A stretch of 43,530 nucleotides of DNA, taken from positions 1-43,530 of the forward strand of contig JALWMK010000106.1 of assembly GCA_027083925.1 (NCBI GenBank), read 5' to 3'. The stretch comes from Sedimenticola sp. Lineage in GTDB: Bacteria; Pseudomonadota; Gammaproteobacteria; Chromatiales; Chromatiaceae. Below, piece by piece: positions 5,817-14,963 of this stretch. A program made the translations under genes and the position numbers. How positions within the stretch are numbered: position 1 is the first letter of the stretch; each line of letters begins with the position of its first letter. The notes below the pieces were generated by a model. That model was not told where the DNA came from, made no database searches, and worked only from the letters and a program-made list of their open reading frames with translations.

Positions 5817-6800
5817 TTCGTTTTCATCATCACGTAAATTCTCGATGATTATGTCACATGTTGAATAATAATAGCTCGACTCATGCGACTTCATAATGGC
5901 GGGATATGTATTGTTAGGCTTGGCATTCTTGTCAAACTCGTATTTAAAGCGCAAAGAGTGATAATACTGCTCGTCTAAATATATCTGCATAGGTGGGTGT
6001 ATCCCGGCCTTAATGGCTTCTTTTGCTGTCTTCTCAATTGCCAGCAACTCAGCAAAAGGAACCCCTAAACTATTTAAGCAAACATGATTGTTCGACTTGG
6101 AAATATGAAGTAATGATTCGCCATAGTATTCATTACTACCCTGCGTTAGTACTGCATATATTTCTAGACCAAGAACTTGCCGGTAAATAGCATCAATTTC
6201 TTTTACTACATGCAAAAATATTTCTGGTCTATATGAGCAATCTATCCCTTTGCGATAATAGCCTACATCCCAATTACTTTTCATAATCAGGCTATCGGCA
6301 AAGGAAATGAATGATATATCCTTGTGGTTCTCAGCAAGCTCATCAATCTTTTCTCTTAGCTTAATAAGCTTATCCCTGCTGAGACGATTATTTCTAATTG
6401 CTTCTTTTACCCCTATAGCATCAACCAACACAAATACGGAGTATTCTCTTATGTGAAGTTGCTCCAACCATTCATGATCTACAAAAATATATGGTTTCTG
6501 GTCGTACTGCCAGCAGCCTACACATACCTTTACTTTGTCCCGAGGAAGAGTGATTGAAACTTCGTGAAACCTCGTGTGCGTATTTGCGTACCATGACAAC
6601 TCTAATGAGTTATCGTTGATTCTTCTCACAGCCACCGGACTGACAAAGCCTACTTCGTAAGGATTGCACTCCTCTCCACGAAGCATTTTGTTTAGGGCTT
6701 CTTCGTACTCCTCCATATAGATTTCGCTCATGAGAAAGCAATCTCTATCAAGCGGAATTTCCTCAAATGAGTATTTATCTATATCGCTGTTGTCAAACAA
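5811..6800 (-). CDS. Unrecognised 329-aa protein, first cassette of the integron
   Basis: This is the attI-proximal cassette gene, usually the best expressed. The start is TTG at 6800, chosen because AGGAG lies nine bases upstream; a fallback is ATG at residue 24. The stop TAA falls in the R'' box of attC1. There is no signal peptide or membrane helix. The middle has a hydrophobic strand with acidic ends, VFVLVDAIG (122-130), and then SFISFADSLIM (163-173). Two strand-borne Asp residues in this order resemble the metal-binding core of class III nucleotide cyclases, but the match is short and I do not assign a function. Confidence 0.75.
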   Translation of the reverse strand: MFDNSDIDKYSFEEIPLDRDCFLMSEIYMEEYEEALNKMLRGEECNPYEVGFVSPVAVRRINDNSLELSWYANTHTRFHEVSITLPRDKVKVCVGCWQYDQKPYIFVDHEWLEQLHIREYSVFVLVDAIGVKEAIRNNRLSRDKLIKLREKIDELAENHKDISFISFADSLIMKSNWDVGYYRKGIDCSYRPEIFLHVVKEIDAIYRQVLGLEIYAVLTQGSNEYYGESLLHISKSNNHVCLNSLGVPFAELLAIEKTAKEAIKAGIHPPMQIYLDEQYYHSLRFKYEFDKNAKPNNTYPAIMKSHESSYYYSTCDIIIENLRDDENEH

Positions 6801-6821
6801 TACAGGTGGCTCCTACTAGAA

Positions 6822-6893
6822 CATTAACAGTTGATTATCACGCCGGCACTAAATATCGTGATACCCGGCCGGCACTGATATTGTAATACCCCG
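6822..6893. other. attI-like region with cassette junction and two near-direct repeats
   Basis: The junction core (CATTAAC, 6822-6828) is where cassette 1 begins, shown by its match to R'' of attC1. Next to it lie two near-identical units starting GCCGGCACT at 6842-6867 and 6868-6893, each ending in ATACCC. Class 1 attI carries similar direct repeats as extra integrase-binding sites, so that role is inferred. IS21-type terminal repeats are an alternative. Confidence 0.65.
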
Positions 6894-6909
6894 CCAAATG
6901 TTCTATAGT
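6881..6909 (+). promoter_or_regulatory. Probable sigma-70 promoter of the integrase gene
   Basis: TTGTAA at 6881-6886 and TATAGT at 6904-6909 are spaced by 17 bases. The -10 overlaps a possible GTG start at 6908, which argues for the ATG at 6953 as the true integrase start. Confidence 0.5.
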
Positions 6910-6952
6910 GGTTCTCCATAAGCAATTGGTTTCGCAAGGAGTGCTTAACCCA

Positions 6953-7630
6953 ATGGATTCTGTCGACCCACGTGTTGAACGGTTTTGGATGAATTATGCT
7001 GCCGTGCTGAAGCAATTCCGCATTTCTGGCAGCGCAATTCCCTGGTATCAGAAGCATATTCAGGGGTTTATCAACGATCACCCTTCTGTGCGCCTGGGAT
7101 CCCACACGCCTAAATCGTTGCAGGCCTGGCTGGAAGATATCGGTCGAAATCCAGCGGTACAGGACTGGCAGTTCTGCCAAAAAGTCGATGCTTTGCGCTT
7201 GTTGTTTGCACACTTCCTGAAACTGGATTGGGCGCTTCGATTTGACTGGGATGGCTGCGCAGGCAATGCCCAATCCCTGGGGAAGGATCATCCTACGGTT
7301 GCGCGGACTTATGAGATGATCGACAAAGCGGTCAGCGACCCACAAAATCCACTTGGAAAGGCGTTTCCTGATATTTATCGCAAGTTTCTGGTCGTCATGC
7401 GACTGTCTGATTACTCTCCGAATACCGAAAGGAGCTACCTCGGATGGATCAATAGATTCCTTGTTTTTCATCACCGCAAATATCCTTTTGACTGCTCGGA
7501 ACCGGAAGTTGCTTCCTTTTTAGAACATTTAGCCATAAAACGCAAAGTTTCTGGGGCTACTCAGGGGCAGGCACTCAATGCGCTGGTATTCTTTTTCGCA
7601 CGGGTTCATGCGCGGAAAATACCGCCATGA
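6953..7630 (+). pseudogene. intI: Integron integrase, truncated after the N-terminal domain
   Basis: The frame gives 225 aa from ATG 6953 (AAGGAG 11 bases upstream). Residues about 1-130 form an N-terminal extension seen in some long environmental IntI proteins. About 140-225 is the SAM-like DNA-binding domain of tyrosine recombinases, with SPNTERSYLGWINRFLVFH and ATQGQALNALVFFFARV typical of IntI. The protein stops there. The catalytic domain with its Arg, His, Arg and Tyr residues is absent in all frames before rlmH at 7668. It probably lost its 3' half by deletion and cannot catalyse recombination. It might still bind attI. Orientation and position relative to the cassettes are canonical. 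Confidence 0.88.
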
Positions 7631-7667
7631 GAAGTGCCTATGAGGGCTGACGGTGTAAAATACTTCC

Positions 7668-8138
7668 ATGAACATCCATCTCATTGCCGTAGGTGACAAA
7701 ATGCCCCGCTGGGTACAGGAGGGCTATCAGGAATACGCCCGGCGGCTGCCCCCCGAGTGCGCGCTGAAGCTGCTGGAGATCAGCGCCAGGCACCGGGGCA
7801 AGAATGCCGATATTGCCCGCATCGCCCGCGACGAAGGCAGGGCGATGCTGAAAGCTATCCCCAGGAGCAGCCGGGTGATCGCCCTGGAGATCAACGGGCG
7901 CAGCTGGCGCACGGAAGACCTTGCCACGCTATTGCAAAACTGGATGGCGGACGGGCGGGATGTATCGTTGCTGGTGGGCGGCCCGGAGGGACTGGCGCCG
8001 GAGTGCCGGGAGCGGGCGGATCAGCTCTGGTCACTTTCTCCCTTGACTCTGCCACACCCCCTGGTGCGGGTGGTGATTGCGGAGCAGCTGTACCGGGCCT
8101 GGAGCATTCTTAACAACCACCCCTACCACCGCGCATGA
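7668..8138 (+). CDS. rlmH: 23S rRNA (pseudouridine1915-N3)-methyltransferase RlmH
   Basis: The 156-aa SPOUT methyltransferase methylates pseudouridine 1915 in helix 69 of 23S rRNA. Signatures are the start [15 protein letters not shown], the SAM-binding LLVGGPEGL, and the C-terminal [16 protein letters not shown] ending in HPYHR, which form the knotted active site. Length matches the family. Its stop overlaps the start of maf by four bases. The truncated integrase lies 37 bases upstream, so the integron deletion ended just before this essential-region gene. Confidence 0.97.
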   Translation: MNIHLIAVGDKMPRWVQEGYQEYARRLPPECALKLLEISARHRGKNADIARIARDEGRAMLKAIPRSSRVIALEINGRSWRTEDLATLLQNWMADGRDVSLLVGGPEGLAPECRERADQLWSLSPLTLPHPLVRVVIAEQLYRAWSILNNHPYHRA

Positions 8139-8698
8139 TTGTTCTGGCTTCACAATCCCCCCAGCGGCAGGCACTGCTGAATCAGATCGGCGTTGCCCAT
8201 GAGGTGGTCGCCGTGGACGTGGACGAGACCCCTCTCGACATGGAACCAGCCCTGGAGTATGTGCAACGCATCACCCTGGCCAAGGTTTGGGCAGGACAGC
8301 AGTTGGCTCCTGCACTGCCGGTACTGGCTGCCGATACCTGCGTGGTCGTCAACGATGCCATTTTGGGCAAGCCGGAGGATGAGGAACATGCCGTACGAAT
8401 ACTGCAGTTGCTGTCGGCGACCACGCATCAGGTGTACACCGGCATCGCCCTGACACAGGACGGCAAGGCGCACTACCGGTTGAGCAACAGCCAGGTGCGC
8501 TTTCGCGCCATCAGTGAGGTGGAAGCCCGGCGCTACTGGGCCACGGGAGAACCTGCAGACAAGGCCGGGGGCTATGCGATACAGGGACGCGGGGCGTTGT
8601 TTATCGAACATATTTCCGGCAGCTACTCCGGTATCATGGGGCTGCCCTTGTATGAAACCGGGCAATTACTGGCGAATGTCCCCGGCTGGTCGGTGTAA
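8135..8698 (+). CDS. maf: Maf-family nucleotide pyrophosphatase
   Basis: The 187-aa protein hydrolyses (d)NTPs such as dTTP and UTP or modified forms to monophosphates. It has the N-terminal [12 protein letters not shown] phosphate-binding motif, the [10 protein letters not shown] strand with catalytic Asp, the GKPED motif, and [10 protein letters not shown] near the C-terminus. It most resembles the YhdE branch (dTTP/UTP-type), an inference from motif spacing. It is coupled to rlmH through ATGA and followed by rng after 9 bases. Confidence 0.94.
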   Translation: MIVLASQSPQRQALLNQIGVAHEVVAVDVDETPLDMEPALEYVQRITLAKVWAGQQLAPALPVLAADTCVVVNDAILGKPEDEEHAVRILQLLSATTHQVYTGIALTQDGKAHYRLSNSQVRFRAISEVEARRYWATGEPADKAGGYAIQGRGALFIEHISGSYSGIMGLPLYETGQLLANVPGWSV

Positions 8699-8707
8699 TA
8701 TAGAGGG

Positions 8708-10159
8708 ATGAGCGAAGAGATACTGATCAATGTCACCCCACCGGAAACCCGGGTTGCCCTTATCGAAAACGGCATCGCCCAGGAAGTGCTGATCGAGCGC
8801 AGCTCCAACCGCGGACTGGTGGGCAATATATACAAGGGCAAGGTCTGCCGGGTGCTGCCCGGCATGCAGGCCGCATTCGTGGATGCCGGGCTGGCACGGG
8901 CGGCATTCTTGCACGCTGCCGATATCAGCAGCGGTAACGGCGACAAGTCCACCGACATCACCCAATTGGTCAGGGAAGGCAGCTATATCGTGGTGCAGGT
9001 GGTGAAAGACCCCCTGGGTTCGAAAGGCGCAAGGTTGACCACGAATATTTCCATCCCCTCCCGCTATCTGGTGTTCATGCCCAACAGCAACACCACCGGC
9101 ATTTCCCAGAAGATCGAGGACGATGAAGAACGCCAGCGCCTGAAAAATATATTGCGCGAGGTCTCCGAGGAATGCGGGCTGAAAGGCGGCTTTATCGCCC
9201 GCACCGCAGCCGAGGGGATCGATGCGGAGGAATTGCGCACGGATATGTTGTTCCTGCAGCGCCTGTGGCAGTGCATCCAGGAAAAAACCACCTCCGCCAA
9301 TACCATAAAGATCGTCCACGAAGATTTGCCTCTGGCGCTGCGGGCTTTGCGCGACCTGGCCGGGCCGGAAGTGGAGAAAATCAGCATCGACTCCCGCTCC
9401 ACCTGGGAAAAGGCGGTGAACTTCGCGGAAAAATTCAACAAGGATATCGCTTCCCTGGTGAAGTATTATCCCGGCGAGCGCCCCCTTTTCGACCTTTATA
9501 ATGTGGAGGACGAAATCCAGAAAGCGCTGGCGCGCCGGGTGGATCTGAAATCCGGCGGCCACCTCATCGTGGATCAGACCGAGGCCATGACCACCATCGA
9601 CGTCAACACCGGCGGCTTCGTGGGGCACCACAATCTGGAAGAGACCATTTTCAAGACCAACCTGGAAGCCGCCCAGGCCATCTGCCGACAGCTGCGGCTG
9701 CGTAATCTTGGCGGCATCATCATCATCGACTTCATCGACATGGCCGAACAGGAGCACAAGCGCCAGGTCATGCGCACCCTGGAACGCTGGCTGTCCAGGG
9801 ACCATGCACGCACCACCGTTTGCGAAGTCTCTTCCCTGGGGCTGGTGGAAATGACCCGCAAGCGCACCAGGGAATCTCTGGAGCATGTGCTTTGCGACAA
9901 CTGCCCCACCTGCAACGGCCGCGGTTACATCAAAACAGCGGAAACCACCTGTTACGAAATCTTCCGTGAAATACTGCGTGAGGCGCGCCAGTTTGAAAGC
10001 CAGTCGCTGCTGGTGCTGGCTTCACCGGAGGTGGTGGATCGGCTGCTGGATGAGGAATCCCAGGAGCTGGCCGAGCTGGAGCAATTCATCGGCAAACCCA
10101 TCCGCCTCCAGGCCGAAACGCTCTATACCCAGGAGCAGTACGATGTGGTGCTGGTTTGA
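8708..10159 (+). CDS. rng: Ribonuclease G
   Basis: The 483-aa RNase E/G-family endonuclease processes the 5' end of 16S rRNA and some mRNAs. It has an S1-type RNA-binding domain (about 36-120), a 5'-sensor/RNase H-like middle, and a DNase I-like catalytic core. That core holds TTIDVNTGG and the metal-ligand strand IIIDFIDM. The zinc-link cysteines occur in CDNCPTCNGRG. The length is right for RNase G and there is no long RNase E-type C-terminal scaffold. An AGAGGG ribosome site precedes the ATG. It sits in the rlmH–maf–rng–yhdP run and abuts yhdP directly. Confidence 0.97.
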   Translation: MSEEILINVTPPETRVALIENGIAQEVLIERSSNRGLVGNIYKGKVCRVLPGMQAAFVDAGLARAAFLHAADISSGNGDKSTDITQLVREGSYIVVQVVKDPLGSKGARLTTNISIPSRYLVFMPNSNTTGISQKIEDDEERQRLKNILREVSEECGLKGGFIARTAAEGIDAEELRTDMLFLQRLWQCIQEKTTSANTIKIVHEDLPLALRALRDLAGPEVEKISIDSRSTWEKAVNFAEKFNKDIASLVKYYPGERPLFDLYNVEDEIQKALARRVDLKSGGHLIVDQTEAMTTIDVNTGGFVGHHNLEETIFKTNLEAAQAICRQLRLRNLGGIIIIDFIDMAEQEHKRQVMRTLERWLSRDHARTTVCEVSSLGLVEMTRKRTRESLEHVLCDNCPTCNGRGYIKTAETTCYEIFREILREARQFESQSLLVLASPEVVDRLLDEESQELAELEQFIGKPIRLQAETLYTQEQYDVVLV

Positions 10160-13100
10160 ATGCCAGGCGATCCAACAAGGCGGATTGAGTTGCTCTGGGG
10201 AATATTCAAGCATCTGATAACGCGGCTCTTCCAACTGCTGTGCCTCATTGTCATTCTCGTCGCAATCGCAAAGGCGCTGATCTTCGGCTTTGCCCTGTAT
10301 GCAGAAAACAACCGGCCAACCATCGAGCGCTGGGCCAGCGCCATTGTCGGTACCCCGGTGCGGTTCAGCAACATCGAAACCTACTGGGCCGGCATTACCC
10401 CGCGGCTCTGGGTGCGCCAGCTCTCCCTCGGCGATGAGGAAAAGCTGCTTCTGGGAGATGCCCTGGTAGGGATAAACCTGGGTGCATTACCCTGGTGGAA
10501 GCAAAACCTGCCCATCAACATTCATCTCGAAGGCACCCGTATCCAGATCCTCCGGGATGCGGCCGGCAAAACGCGTATCTCCGGTCTGCAACAATTTGCG
10601 GGCGGTAACAGAAAACTGCCTGCCTATATTTTTCTGGAAGACACCACGATCGATCTTCAGGACGAAAAACGTGGCGCCCGCATTCATCAGGGACATTTGA
10701 GTGTAAAGATGCTGACCCGGGGAAACCACAGCAGCCTCAGCATCTCTTCCCGTGAACAGGGCTTTCAGGTGCAGGCGGAAATAGATGGTTCGATCTCCAG
10801 CGGAAACTGGTCAGGCATATTCTGGTCACAGGGACGCAACCTGCAAACAGAGCAACTGCTGCAGGCCTATCTCCCCGACGGCTATCTGCTGAGCAACCTG
10901 CAACTGGCTTTTCAGGCATGGAGCTACTGGGAACAGGGACAGCACCGCAGCACACGGGCATTGATCGATCTGGACGAGGTAAACCTGCATACCCCCGACA
11001 GCACAGCCCTCAAGCTCACCCGCTTGCAGGGTGACCTGCTCTACGAAAAACACGATACGGGCTGGAAACTGCAACTGAAGGGCTTCCGCATGAATGCTGA
11101 CACGTATCAGTGGAAAGATACCGACATGGCAATGCTGATGCAGCAGGGAAAACTGTTGCTGGGCATATCACAAATTGATCTTCAGGGGGCCGCAAAGCTG
11201 TTGCCGCTACTGCCACAGGATCATGCAACCAGAAAGCTGCTGGAAGCCCTGTCTCCCGGCGGCTTGCTGAGTTCCCTGCACGCCAGCATCGACCTCGGTG
11301 ACCTGGCGTCCAGCCCAAGCTTTTACAGCAAATTCCATCGGCTATCGAGTCAGCCCCGGGGAGAACTGCCCGGCATCAGCAATTTCAGCGGCAACATCCT
11401 GTTGCGCAAAGACTCGGCCCGGCTGCGCCTGGACACTCAGAATGCGCAGATCCGCTTCATGACCCTGTTTCGCCAGCCCCTTTCCCTGCGTCTGCTCCAG
11501 GGCGAAATCGAATGGCAGAAAAAGGGTGAAGACAGCTGGGTATTGCACAGTGAGCACCTGCTTGCTGACAGTCCTGACCTGCAGACGATCAGCCGCCTGC
11601 GGGTGGAAAAGGCTGCCGGAAACCCACCCATCATGGACATACAAGCCGACTTCCGCAATGGCAACGGTAAACGAGCCGGGCTGTATTATCCGGTGGGTAT
11701 CATGTCCGACAATCTGGTTGCCTGGCTGGATGCCGCCATTGTGTCCGGCAGCGTCCCACAAGGCAGCTTCCTGTTTTATGGTCCCCTCGCCCCGGGGCAT
11801 TTCCCTTTTGACCAAACCCGCGATGGTCATTTTGAAGTGCTGTTCGATGTAAAAGACCTGAAACTGGCCTACCAGGATCAGTGGCCGCCACTAACAGGCA
11901 CCTCCGCCAGGGTGCGCTTCCACAACAACAGCCTGAGCATCCAGGCCAAGCGGGCGCGCATTTACCAAACACAGGTTCGTCACGCAACTGCAAACATCGC
12001 CTCCCTGCACCCAATCAGCCCCTTGCTCGTCGGCGGCAAGACAACAGGCCCCATGGCCGACTATCTGCGCATTTTGCGTGAAACCCCGCTGAAACACGCG
12101 GTTGCAAACCGGATCAAGGGTCTGTCGGCCAACGGTAACTCCGGCTTGCAACTACAACTTGAGATCCCCCTCGCAGCCCACACAACCCCGCCGGAATTTG
12201 ATATTGCCATTGATTTCAAACAGGGGGCCTCCCTGACCCTGGCGCAACAACAACTCCTGCTGCGCAATCTGCAAGGGCAACTGCAAATAAACAATCAGGG
12301 ATTGTTTGCCGATGCCGTTCAGGCCACAGCCCTGGGCGGAGATGTATCACTTTCCGTACGCCCCGCCGGGAACACGACCCTGATCGAGGCACAAGGCAGG
12401 ATTCCCGCACAGGGATTGCAGCGGCAGTATCCCCAGCTGGCCCCGCTGGGCCTGCAGGGTGCGGCTGATGTGGAGCTGTCCCTGACCATACCCGGGCTGG
12501 ATGCCCTCCGGGAAACAGCGACCAGACTGCACATACAATCAACACTTGAAGGAATGGCCGTGGACATGCCCCCTCCCTTGGGAAAAAAGACCGCACAAAG
12601 CATCCCTTTGCGACTGGATATGCAGCTGGGTGATACATCCACCTCAACCACCATAAAATATGGCGGCCTCCTCGGCATCACCTTCAAGCAGGACAGTACG
12701 CAGGGGGATGAGCTGCTGGCGAAAATATCTTCGCTCCCTGTGCGCAGCTGGCTGCGCCATTTCAGCGGCCAGAACAACCAGGATCTTTCGTCTGTAAAAC
12801 TCAGACGCATACGTCTGGAAACAGAAAAGCTGGATGCCTCACCCCTGATTGCCTCCTCATTCCTGCTGGATTTGCGCCACTCTGCAGGCAAGTGGAAGGG
12901 GTGGATAAGCTCTGACAACATCAGTGGCAATCTGGCATTTTCAGACGATCTTTACAGCCAGCCCCTGGTGCTCAACCTCGACAAGCTGCACCTGCAAACT
13001 TCAGCGGAAAAAAACACAAAGACACCGCCAGCATCAACGGAAAAGCTCCTGCCAAGTGATTTTCCCGCCCTCCACATCAGCAGCCGGCGCTTGGTGCTGA

Positions 13101-13900
13101 ACAAGGCAAAACTCGGGAGCCTGGAGCTGCGCACCACCAGGCAGGCGGACACCCAGATCATCGAAAAGCTGGAGGCCCACGGCAAACTGGCAGACATCTC
13201 TGTTCGCGGCAGCTGGGAATACAGCGCCGGTAGCGGCATCACCTGGCTCAAGGGCGCGGTCACCACGGACAACATGGGGAAACTGTTGAAGAAGGCTCTT
13301 CACATGGACTTTCTCTCGGGCAGCAAAACCCACCTCAGTTTTGACCTGAGCTGGGTGGGCGCGCCTTTCCAGCCCAATGTCAAACAAATGCAGGGAGAAG
13401 CCCAGCTGGACATGACCCAGGGCAGGTTCCTGCACTTCAAGCCCGGGCTGGCGCGCATCCTGGGACTGGTCAATTTTGACACCTTGCGCCGACGCCTGAA
13501 ACTCGACTTCAAGGACGTCTACCAGCAAGGCATGGCCTTCGATACCATCATGGGGAATTTCCAGTTCGACGCCGGCCAGATGTATACCAACAACCTGGAA
13601 ATCATCGGGCCTTCCGCTTCTGTCCTGATTGCCGGGAGCATCGACCTGATCAACGAAACCTACGACCAGGTACTGTCCGTGTCACCACGCCTGGATGCCA
13701 CGCTCCCCGTTGCCGGCGCCATTGCCGGAGGGCCTGCCGCCGGCCTGGTCGTACTACTGGCCCAGCAGGCTTTTTCCGAGAGGCTGCAGAAAATCCAGCG
13801 CATCACCTACAACATCAGCGGCACTTGGGATGATCCAAAATTAACCCGGCTGAACACGGATATCGAAGAAGACAAAGAAACCTCGGTGTTAGATCAATAA
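10160..13900 (+). CDS. yhdP: YhdP family (AsmA-like/TIGR02099) inner-membrane-anchored protein
   Basis: The 1246-aa protein belongs to the AsmA-like group that forms long periplasmic bridges and moves phospholipids to the outer membrane. An N-terminal hydrophobic anchor (about 18-42) precedes a very long beta-rich periplasmic region. The C-terminus has the conserved FLSGSKTHLSFDLSW, GQMYTNNLEIIGPSA and SPRLDATLPVAGAIAGGP segments of this family. It starts directly after the rng stop. In many Gammaproteobacteria tldD follows; here it does not, and a 258-bp gap separates it from the peroxiredoxin gene. Confidence 0.94.
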   Translation: MPGDPTRRIELLWGIFKHLITRLFQLLCLIVILVAIAKALIFGFALYAENNRPTIERWASAIVGTPVRFSNIETYWAGITPRLWVRQLSLGDEEKLLLGDALVGINLGALPWWKQNLPINIHLEGTRIQILRDAAGKTRISGLQQFAGGNRKLPAYIFLEDTTIDLQDEKRGARIHQGHLSVKMLTRGNHSSLSISSREQGFQVQAEIDGSISSGNWSGIFWSQGRNLQTEQLLQAYLPDGYLLSNLQLAFQAWSYWEQGQHRSTRALIDLDEVNLHTPDSTALKLTRLQGDLLYEKHDTGWKLQLKGFRMNADTYQWKDTDMAMLMQQGKLLLGISQIDLQGAAKLLPLLPQDHATRKLLEALSPGGLLSSLHASIDLGDLASSPSFYSKFHRLSSQPRGELPGISNFSGNILLRKDSARLRLDTQNAQIRFMTLFRQPLSLRLLQGEIEWQKKGEDSWVLHSEHLLADSPDLQTISRLRVEKAAGNPPIMDIQADFRNGNGKRAGLYYPVGIMSDNLVAWLDAAIVSGSVPQGSFLFYGPLAPGHFPFDQTRDGHFEVLFDVKDLKLAYQDQWPPLTGTSARVRFHNNSLSIQAKRARIYQTQVRHATANIASLHPISPLLVGGKTTGPMADYLRILRETPLKHAVANRIKGLSANGNSGLQLQLEIPLAAHTTPPEFDIAIDFKQGASLTLAQQQLLLRNLQGQLQINNQGLFADAVQATALGGDVSLSVRPAGNTTLIEAQGRIPAQGLQRQYPQLAPLGLQGAADVELSLTIPGLDALRETATRLHIQSTLEGMAVDMPPPLGKKTAQSIPLRLDMQLGDTSTSTTIKYGGLLGITFKQDSTQGDELLAKISSLPVRSWLRHFSGQNNQDLSSVKLRRIRLETEKLDASPLIASSFLLDLRHSAGKWKGWISSDNISGNLAFSDDLYSQPLVLNLDKLHLQTSAEKNTKTPPASTEKLLPSDFPALHISSRRLVLNKAKLGSLELRTTRQADTQIIEKLEAHGKLADISVRGSWEYSAGSGITWLKGAVTTDNMGKLLKKALHMDFLSGSKTHLSFDLSWVGAPFQPNVKQMQGEAQLDMTQGRFLHFKPGLARILGLVNFDTLRRRLKLDFKDVYQQGMAFDTIMGNFQFDAGQMYTNNLEIIGPSASVLIAGSIDLINETYDQVLSVSPRLDATLPVAGAIAGGPAAGLVVLLAQQAFSERLQKIQRITYNISGTWDDPKLTRLNTDIEEDKETSVLDQ

Positions 13901-14158
13901 TCTTGCTCATGGTCTTCTTCCAGGATTGATGGTTGATGAGATTCCCTCTTGGCGCATTGTGGCTCACCCGAAGGATGCTCTGAAAAAGCCTTTAACCGCA
14001 TGTTGAAAATGGCCATACGTCCTTGTACGGCGTACAGATACAGCAAAGCAATAGTCTCTACCTATCAAGCAAATCAATAAATACAATTTCTACTATAGCT
14101 CTCCGTTGGCAATAATAGCTCCACATTAACGAGACATTAACCAAACAGGAGAAATTCC

Positions 14159-14905
14159 ATGTACAACCAAGAAGGTTTGACCGTACCCCGGGTAGTATTC
14201 AAAACCCGCCAGAACAACGAGTTCATTGACGTCAGCAGTGATGACATCTTCCAGGGCAAAACTGTAGTGGTATTTTCACTGCCGGGCGCATTTACCCCCA
14301 CCTGCTCTTCCACCCATTTGCCCCGCTACAACGAGCTGGCTGCCACCTTCAAGGACAATGGTGTGGATGAAATTGTCTGCATTTCCGTCAATGACGCCTT
14401 CGTCATGGACGCCTGGAAGGAAAACCAGGAAGCGGAAAACGTGCGCCTGATCCCCGACGGAAATGGTGAATTCACCCTCGGTATGGACATGCTGGTAGAC
14501 AAGTCCGACCTGGGATTCGGCATGCGCAGCTGGCGCTATTCCATGCTGGTAAAAGATGGTGTCATCGAGAAGATGTTCGTCGAGCCCGACGTGCCCGGCG
14601 ATCCTTTCGAGGTTTCCGATGCGGACACCATGCTGGACTACATCAACCCCAAGGCACAAAAGCCGAAAGCGGTGAGCATCATCACCAAACCCGGCTGCCC
14701 GTTCTGTGCCAAAGCCAAGGAAATGCTTCACTCGCAGAACATGGATTATGAGGAAATCATCCTTGGCCGCGACGCCAGTCTACGCAGCCTGCGTGCGATC
14801 ACTGGCAGCGAAAAAGTGCCCCAGGTGTTTGTCGAAGGTAACTACATTGGCGGCTCGGAAGAACTGGAAGCCTATTTGAAAGGAGAATCCAGGCAGGCAG
14901 CTTGA
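14159..14905 (+). CDS. Hybrid peroxiredoxin–glutaredoxin (Prx5/Grx)
   Basis: The 248-aa fusion reduces peroxides using glutathione. The N-terminal Prx5 domain carries the [12 protein letters not shown] motif with peroxidatic Cys49. The C-terminal glutaredoxin (about 170-240) has CPFC at 180-183 and the TVP-like [14 protein letters not shown]. Both active sites are intact and fall at the residue numbers typical of the Haemophilus hyPrx5 type. A CAGGAGA ribosome site precedes the ATG. The next gene is glutathione reductase, which supplies the reductant, so the pair forms a complete cycle. The 258-bp upstream region likely holds the promoter, but I see no clear OxyR site. Confidence 0.96.
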   Translation: MYNQEGLTVPRVVFKTRQNNEFIDVSSDDIFQGKTVVVFSLPGAFTPTCSSTHLPRYNELAATFKDNGVDEIVCISVNDAFVMDAWKENQEAENVRLIPDGNGEFTLGMDMLVDKSDLGFGMRSWRYSMLVKDGVIEKMFVEPDVPGDPFEVSDADTMLDYINPKAQKPKAVSIITKPGCPFCAKAKEMLHSQNMDYEEIILGRDASLRSLRAITGSEKVPQVFVEGNYIGGSEELEAYLKGESRQAA

Positions 14906-14914
14906 CTCATCACA

Positions 14915-14933
14915 GGGAGCGCCTTGCGCTCCC
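14915..14933. repeat. Perfect 8-bp hairpin between prx/grx and gor
   Basis: GGGAGCGC and GCGCTCCC flank a CTT loop. No T-run follows, so it is more likely an RNA-processing or attenuating hairpin than a full terminator. Confidence 0.6.
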
Positions 14934-14963
14934 TTGCAAGAACCGGACAAGAGGATAAAGGCA

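Larger units (their letters stand above)
113..7630. mobile_element. Chromosomal integron with seven cassettes and a truncated integrase
   Basis: Integrase and cassettes diverge from an attI-like junction near 6822-6828, the normal integron layout. Cassettes run leftward, each gene followed by an attC site. The first bases of a cassette should complement the R'' box at its end. This holds for cassette 1 (6819-6828 with 5810-5819), cassette 2 (5763-5755 with 5354-5362), cassette 3 (5245 with 4451), cassette 4 (4345 with 2594), cassette 5 (2543 with 1949) and cassette 7 (1028 with 127). Cassette 6 fails at its start because attC5 is degenerate. The integrase lacks its catalytic half, so the platform looks unable to move its own cassettes. 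Confidence 0.9.

Noticed and set aside
5645-5833. Leftward 62-codon ORF across attC1
   Set aside because: It spans the attC site and starts inside the upstream gene; not a plausible cassette gene.
8666-9886. Long leftward ORF (406 codons) opposite rng
   Set aside because: It lies antisense to a secure rng gene, has a Gly/His/Asp-rich composition typical of a shadow frame, and no family motif.
14041-14158. Possible OxyR or -10/-35 motifs before the hybrid peroxiredoxin
   Set aside because: There are ATAGCTC words about 20 bases apart, but the spacing does not fit the OxyR tetranucleotide pattern and no clear promoter hexamers pair.
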